Shown one piece after another: positions 60,841 to 64,000 of a DNA stretch of 64,000 nucleotides. Both the position numbers and the translations under genes were made by a program. Origin of the DNA: Megaustenia siamemsis (lineage: Eukaryota > Mollusca > Gastropoda > Stylommatophora > Ariophantidae); contig JAVIAB010000051.1 in assembly GCA_032433765.1 (NCBI GenBank), positions 80,126,244-80,190,243 on the forward strand. The letters are read 5' to 3'. Numbering within the stretch: position 1 is the first letter of the stretch; every line of letters begins with the position of its first letter. Under the pieces are notes generated by a model, which worked only from the letters and a program-made list of their open reading frames with translations, was not told the DNA's origin and ran no database searches.

Positions 60841-62109
60841 GTAAGTCCATTGTCGTTAACAAAGATATTATGCTTGAAGCTCGATATTTGTTTTGCAAAA
60901 TAATTGTGTTGATTTATCAACAACAACAAAATAATAAAGCAAAAAAGTTAAAAGCAAAGACTCCTAAGTTAATAGATTAATAACACATTTTAAAGCATCA
61001 AAACAAACTAATCCAAAAAACTCAATCCAAATCAACTCAACTAAATCCAATTGAAACCAACTTAATCCAGACCAAACCAACCAAATGTTCACATTTTTGT
61101 CTAATCTGACACTCACTATAAACAAAACAATTAAATACATTCAAATTTTTCCAAACTACTCAGAAATACATTGGGTATATCAGCTGTAAATGTTTATAAT
61201 TTTAAAAATATTATCTCATACAATATTTTTTTTAACACTTTACTATCTGTGTCAAACTTTGACATTAATAGCCAAATAATGAATGAATTGTCACTACAAA
61301 ATGGAGTTACCCAAATATGAATGTGACAAGAAGAGACAGAACAAAAAATGAGGAAAGAGTTGAAGTAACACCAGTGCTGGAACATATTTTAAAAATATAT
61401 CAAACGGTTTGAATATGCAACACAATCACCACAAGACAGCATCCCTCAGAGAGCCGTGACACTTAGAAACAACGAAGGTATGGGAGGAGGTACACCTGGA
61501 ATATAATAGAATTATGAAATAGTAGACAGCCTGAGAACACTGTGGAGGAAGCATGCTACGGAGCATTGATTCAAACGCTCCATTTTTCCTCAATTCTGAA
61601 AGTCGACAGTAGCAGAGGAAAGAATGGGAAGTTAAGTATTTCATCATAGATAATCATAATGACAACAAGAAAGTCAGTAAATATCACAATATTGAATGGA
61701 TCATATATTCAATTAGGCTAACTGTACTAGTGAAATTGTTTAAATATTTGAGCACTTTAGCTTTCATTTCACATAAATTACACCTGATCCACATGAAGAT
61801 AAATGGATAATTAGCTCACTGAGTTAGGAAAGTTATTAACAACACAGAAGTAAACTGCCCCCCCCCCCCCTTTTTTTTCCCCACACACCTCTAAATACTA
61901 TAGCCCATTAACAGTGATGTTGCATGCTTTTTCCACCTGTGATATTCTATGTTATGAAACTTAATCTTTTAAACATGTAAATGACAAGGTATATAGGGAG
62001 AAAAAAACCTCTCTGGTTAATTATTTTAAAACATTTAAATTATAAATAATTATTATTGAAGGTTAGTCTCTTTAATTTTATCCTAGCTTATATGATTCAT
62101 TTAAGCTGT
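60841..62109. other. Intron downstream of the last visible exon
   Basis: The next flippase exon (after TGDKQ) was not found here or further right. Holds AATCCAAATCAACTCAAC-like simple sequence (61005-61090) and a C-run/T-run junction (61858-61880). Confidence 0.45.
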
Positions 62110-63454
62110 AATGATTAAAATGAAAATCAAACTAAAGAGAAACAAGCAAAAGTCTAATTCATCAACAAATCCACCAGATATAACAGCTTTAAATCAAAAA
62201 GATATTAAAGATACCTATACATTACAAGTAAAGAACACATACCAAAGCTGCTAGAAGAAGGAATTGAACAATACAGAAGAGAAAATCCTGATGAAAAAGT
62301 AACAACCAAATGGCAATGCATAAAGAAAAGCATACAAAAAACCTGTGACACCTTACCCAAAAGAGAAAAGAACAAAAAACAAAAATGGATAACTAACACC
62401 ATCTTAGAAAAAATGGAAGAAAGGAGACAAGCGAAGAACACTGCCCAATACAATAAAATAGATAATGAGATACGCAAAATGTGTAAAAAGGCAAAAGAAG
62501 ACTGGCTCAGCCAAAAATGTATAGAAATAGAAACTATGGAAAGCAAACAAGACTTAAGAGGAATGCACACAGAAATAAAGAGAATGACTAATAAAAATAA
62601 AAAAACCACAGAAGGTGGATGCATTGCAGACAAAAAAGGAAAAATGCTAACAGACAATAAGGATATATAAGATAGATGGCAGGAATATATAACAGAACTA
62701 TTTCAGGATCAAAGGGACAAGAAACCAGTTATAAAATGTACATCAGGCTATAAAATCTTAAAATCTGAGGTGGAAAAAGCTATAAAAACAATGAAAAGGG
62801 GAAAAGCAGCAGGACCTGACAGCATACAGATAGAGATGATACAGGCACTAGAAGATTTTGGCATTGAAGTGATTACAGACATATGCAACGACATATACCA
62901 CACAGGATACATACTAAATGAACTAAAAACATCAACTTTCATTGCATTGCCTAAAAAGAATGGTGCAGTTGAATGCAGTGACTTTAGAATAATCAGCCTA
63001 ATGAGCCATGTTACAAAAATCTTGCTAAAAGTTATACAAGGAAGGATTCAGAATAAAATCAATACTGAATTAGTTGAGCAGCAATTTGGATTTAGGAAAA
63101 ATAGTGGGACAAAAGAAGCCATATTCTGCATGAGAACATTAATCGAAAAATACACAGAAGTAAACAAACCAATATATGCCTGCTTCATAGACTACACCAA
63201 AGCTTTTGATGGAGTACACCACAAACAACTTATAGAATGCCTAAAAGAGATACATCTAGATGACATGGACAGACGACTAATATGTAATCTATACTGGAAG
63301 CAAACAGCAATAATAAAATATAACAAAGAGAACTCTACACCCATTGATATAAAAGAGAAGTAAGACAGGGATGCATCCTATCACCAAGCTTGTTCAATCT
63401 ATACACTGAGCAAATTTTTAAAAACATTATAGAGATGCCAGGCCTACAAATTAT
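62110..63454 (+). mobile_element. LINE-D, decayed endonuclease-RT linker and RT
   Basis: The + strand reads, with a stop near 62668 and frameshifts near 62240 and 63360, the linker (PKREKNKKQKWITNTILEKM, then KKAKEDWLSQKC), the RT N-terminal region (VEKAIKTMKRGKAAGPDSIQ), FIALPKKNGAVECSDFRIIS, EQQFGFRKNSGTKEAI, motif A FIDYTKAFDGVHH and, in a shifted frame, motif B VRQGCILSPSLF. It stops before motif C, where the inverted-repeat sequence begins. Distinct from LINE-A and LINE-B. Confidence 0.85.
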
Positions 63455-63639
63455 TGAATCAATTCAGAGGAAGAGGTATGTTTACAGCACTCGGAAAAAT
63501 GACAAATAATCAACAGAAAAAAATATGGACCAAGGCAGGATCGAACCCGTACTCAGTGGCACAGCGCCTTGCCACGAAAAGCCAAACGCTTAGGAACTCT
63601 GCCACTCAGTTAACTCACCTCTTCCTCTGAATTGATTCA
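63455..63639 (-). mobile_element. SINE-5 (tRNA-like), copy 1, within a 23-bp hairpin
   Basis: The minus strand has GTTAACTGAGTGGCAGAGTT (box A) and GGGTTCGATCC (box B). A perfect 23-bp inverted repeat starting TGAATCAATTCAGAGGAAGA brackets it at 63455-63477 and 63617-63639. Confidence 0.75.
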
Positions 63640-64000
63640 CTGATTATCGCCTCGGAAGTTTCCCTCTATAATAATATTCATTTATTATTATTTGTCTCCA
63701 GTCTAAACCACTGGAAACTACTATTCGTGCTGTTTCGTCCTAAATGTTTGTCTGCAACGCAAGTATTCAGCCCTACCCTATCCGGGAGATACTTGTCTTA
63801 ACAGGAAAAAATATTTCCGAGCTGTGATCGCAGCCTTATGCTATAGTCATAGGAAAGCCTTCGCGAAAGGACTTTGCCTACGAAGCTAATTTTTTTAGTT
63901 AGCTGAGTGGCAGAGTTCCTAAGCGTTTGGCTTTTCGTGGCAAGGCGCTGTGCCACTGAGTACGGGTTCGATCCTGCCTTGGTCCATATTTTTTTCTGTT
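63512..64000. repeat. 103-bp inverted repeat of a tRNA-like sequence, 283 bp apart
   Basis: Arms 63512-63614 and 63898-64000 are reverse complements with one mismatch (GTTAAC against GTTAGC). Each contains the whole tRNA-like head and the GGTCCATATTTTTTTCTGTT end. The right arm runs to the window edge and may continue. Confidence 0.93.
63898..64000 (+). mobile_element. SINE-5 (tRNA-like), copy 2
   Basis: Head GTTAGCTGAGTGGCAGAGTT, a leucine/serine-like long variable region (TGGCAAGGCGCTGTGCCACT), box B GGGTTCGATCC. No mature tRNA fold with a clear acceptor pair is evident, so a SINE or foldback arm is more likely than a tRNA gene. Confidence 0.7.

Noticed and set aside
60841..64000. Further flippase exons (QETAVNIGYSC and beyond)
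   Set aside because: No such sequence found in any + frame; the gene must continue past the window.

Overview
This is a piece of animal nuclear DNA. It is AT-rich and dominated by introns and interspersed repeats, with spliced GT-AG genes, tRNA-derived SINEs and many non-LTR retrotransposon tails. The mix (several tRNA-headed SINE families, LINE tails ending in GATA or GAT microsatellites, Tc1/mariner elements, introns up to 17 kb) suggests an invertebrate, most likely a lophotrochozoan such as a mollusc, with a cephalopod the first guess. That placement is inference; nothing in the window proves it.

One host gene spans almost the whole window on the + strand: a P4-ATPase (phospholipid flippase) of the ATP8B type. 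I place 16 exons between 3835 and 60840, all with matching phases. They run from the first transmembrane helix (M1) through the A domain (DGET), M3/M4 (PISL), the phosphorylation site (DKTGTLT), the N domain (KGADT) and the start of the second P-domain motif (TGD). The N-terminal exons lie upstream and the C-terminal M5-M10 exons downstream of the window. Three features stand out. Two 99-nt exons with the same phase encode alternative versions of the M1-M2 loop and M2, so they look mutually exclusive. The intron after the DKTGT exon has a GC donor. One base is missing in the last exon, just before TGDK, which breaks the frame.

Layout: 1-3834, LINE tails and a 21-bp minisatellite with higher-order structure ending 47 bp before the first exon. 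3949-14625, an intron with a mariner nested in an older DUF4817-type transposon, LINE fragments and minisatellites. 14626-17000, the paired alternative exons with a 342-bp MITE between them. 17001-34017, a 17-kb intron holding a 5.65-kb near-perfect tandem duplication (19111-30407), each unit carrying a LINE with an open 612-codon reverse transcriptase. 34018-60840, the remaining exons separated by introns full of LINE, SINE and transposon remnants. 60841-64000, an intron with a decayed LINE and a 103-bp inverted pair of tRNA-like sequences.

An unexplained antisense segment (51875-52620) in the intron between the GYLEYQ exon and the FNNVRKRM exon encodes two homologous cysteine-rich domains about 330 bp apart, dense in N-glycosylation sequons. 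It is the best candidate here for an undescribed protein family. No RNA genes, CRISPR arrays or bacterial-type regulatory signals were found; no promoter or polyadenylation site of the host gene is visible.
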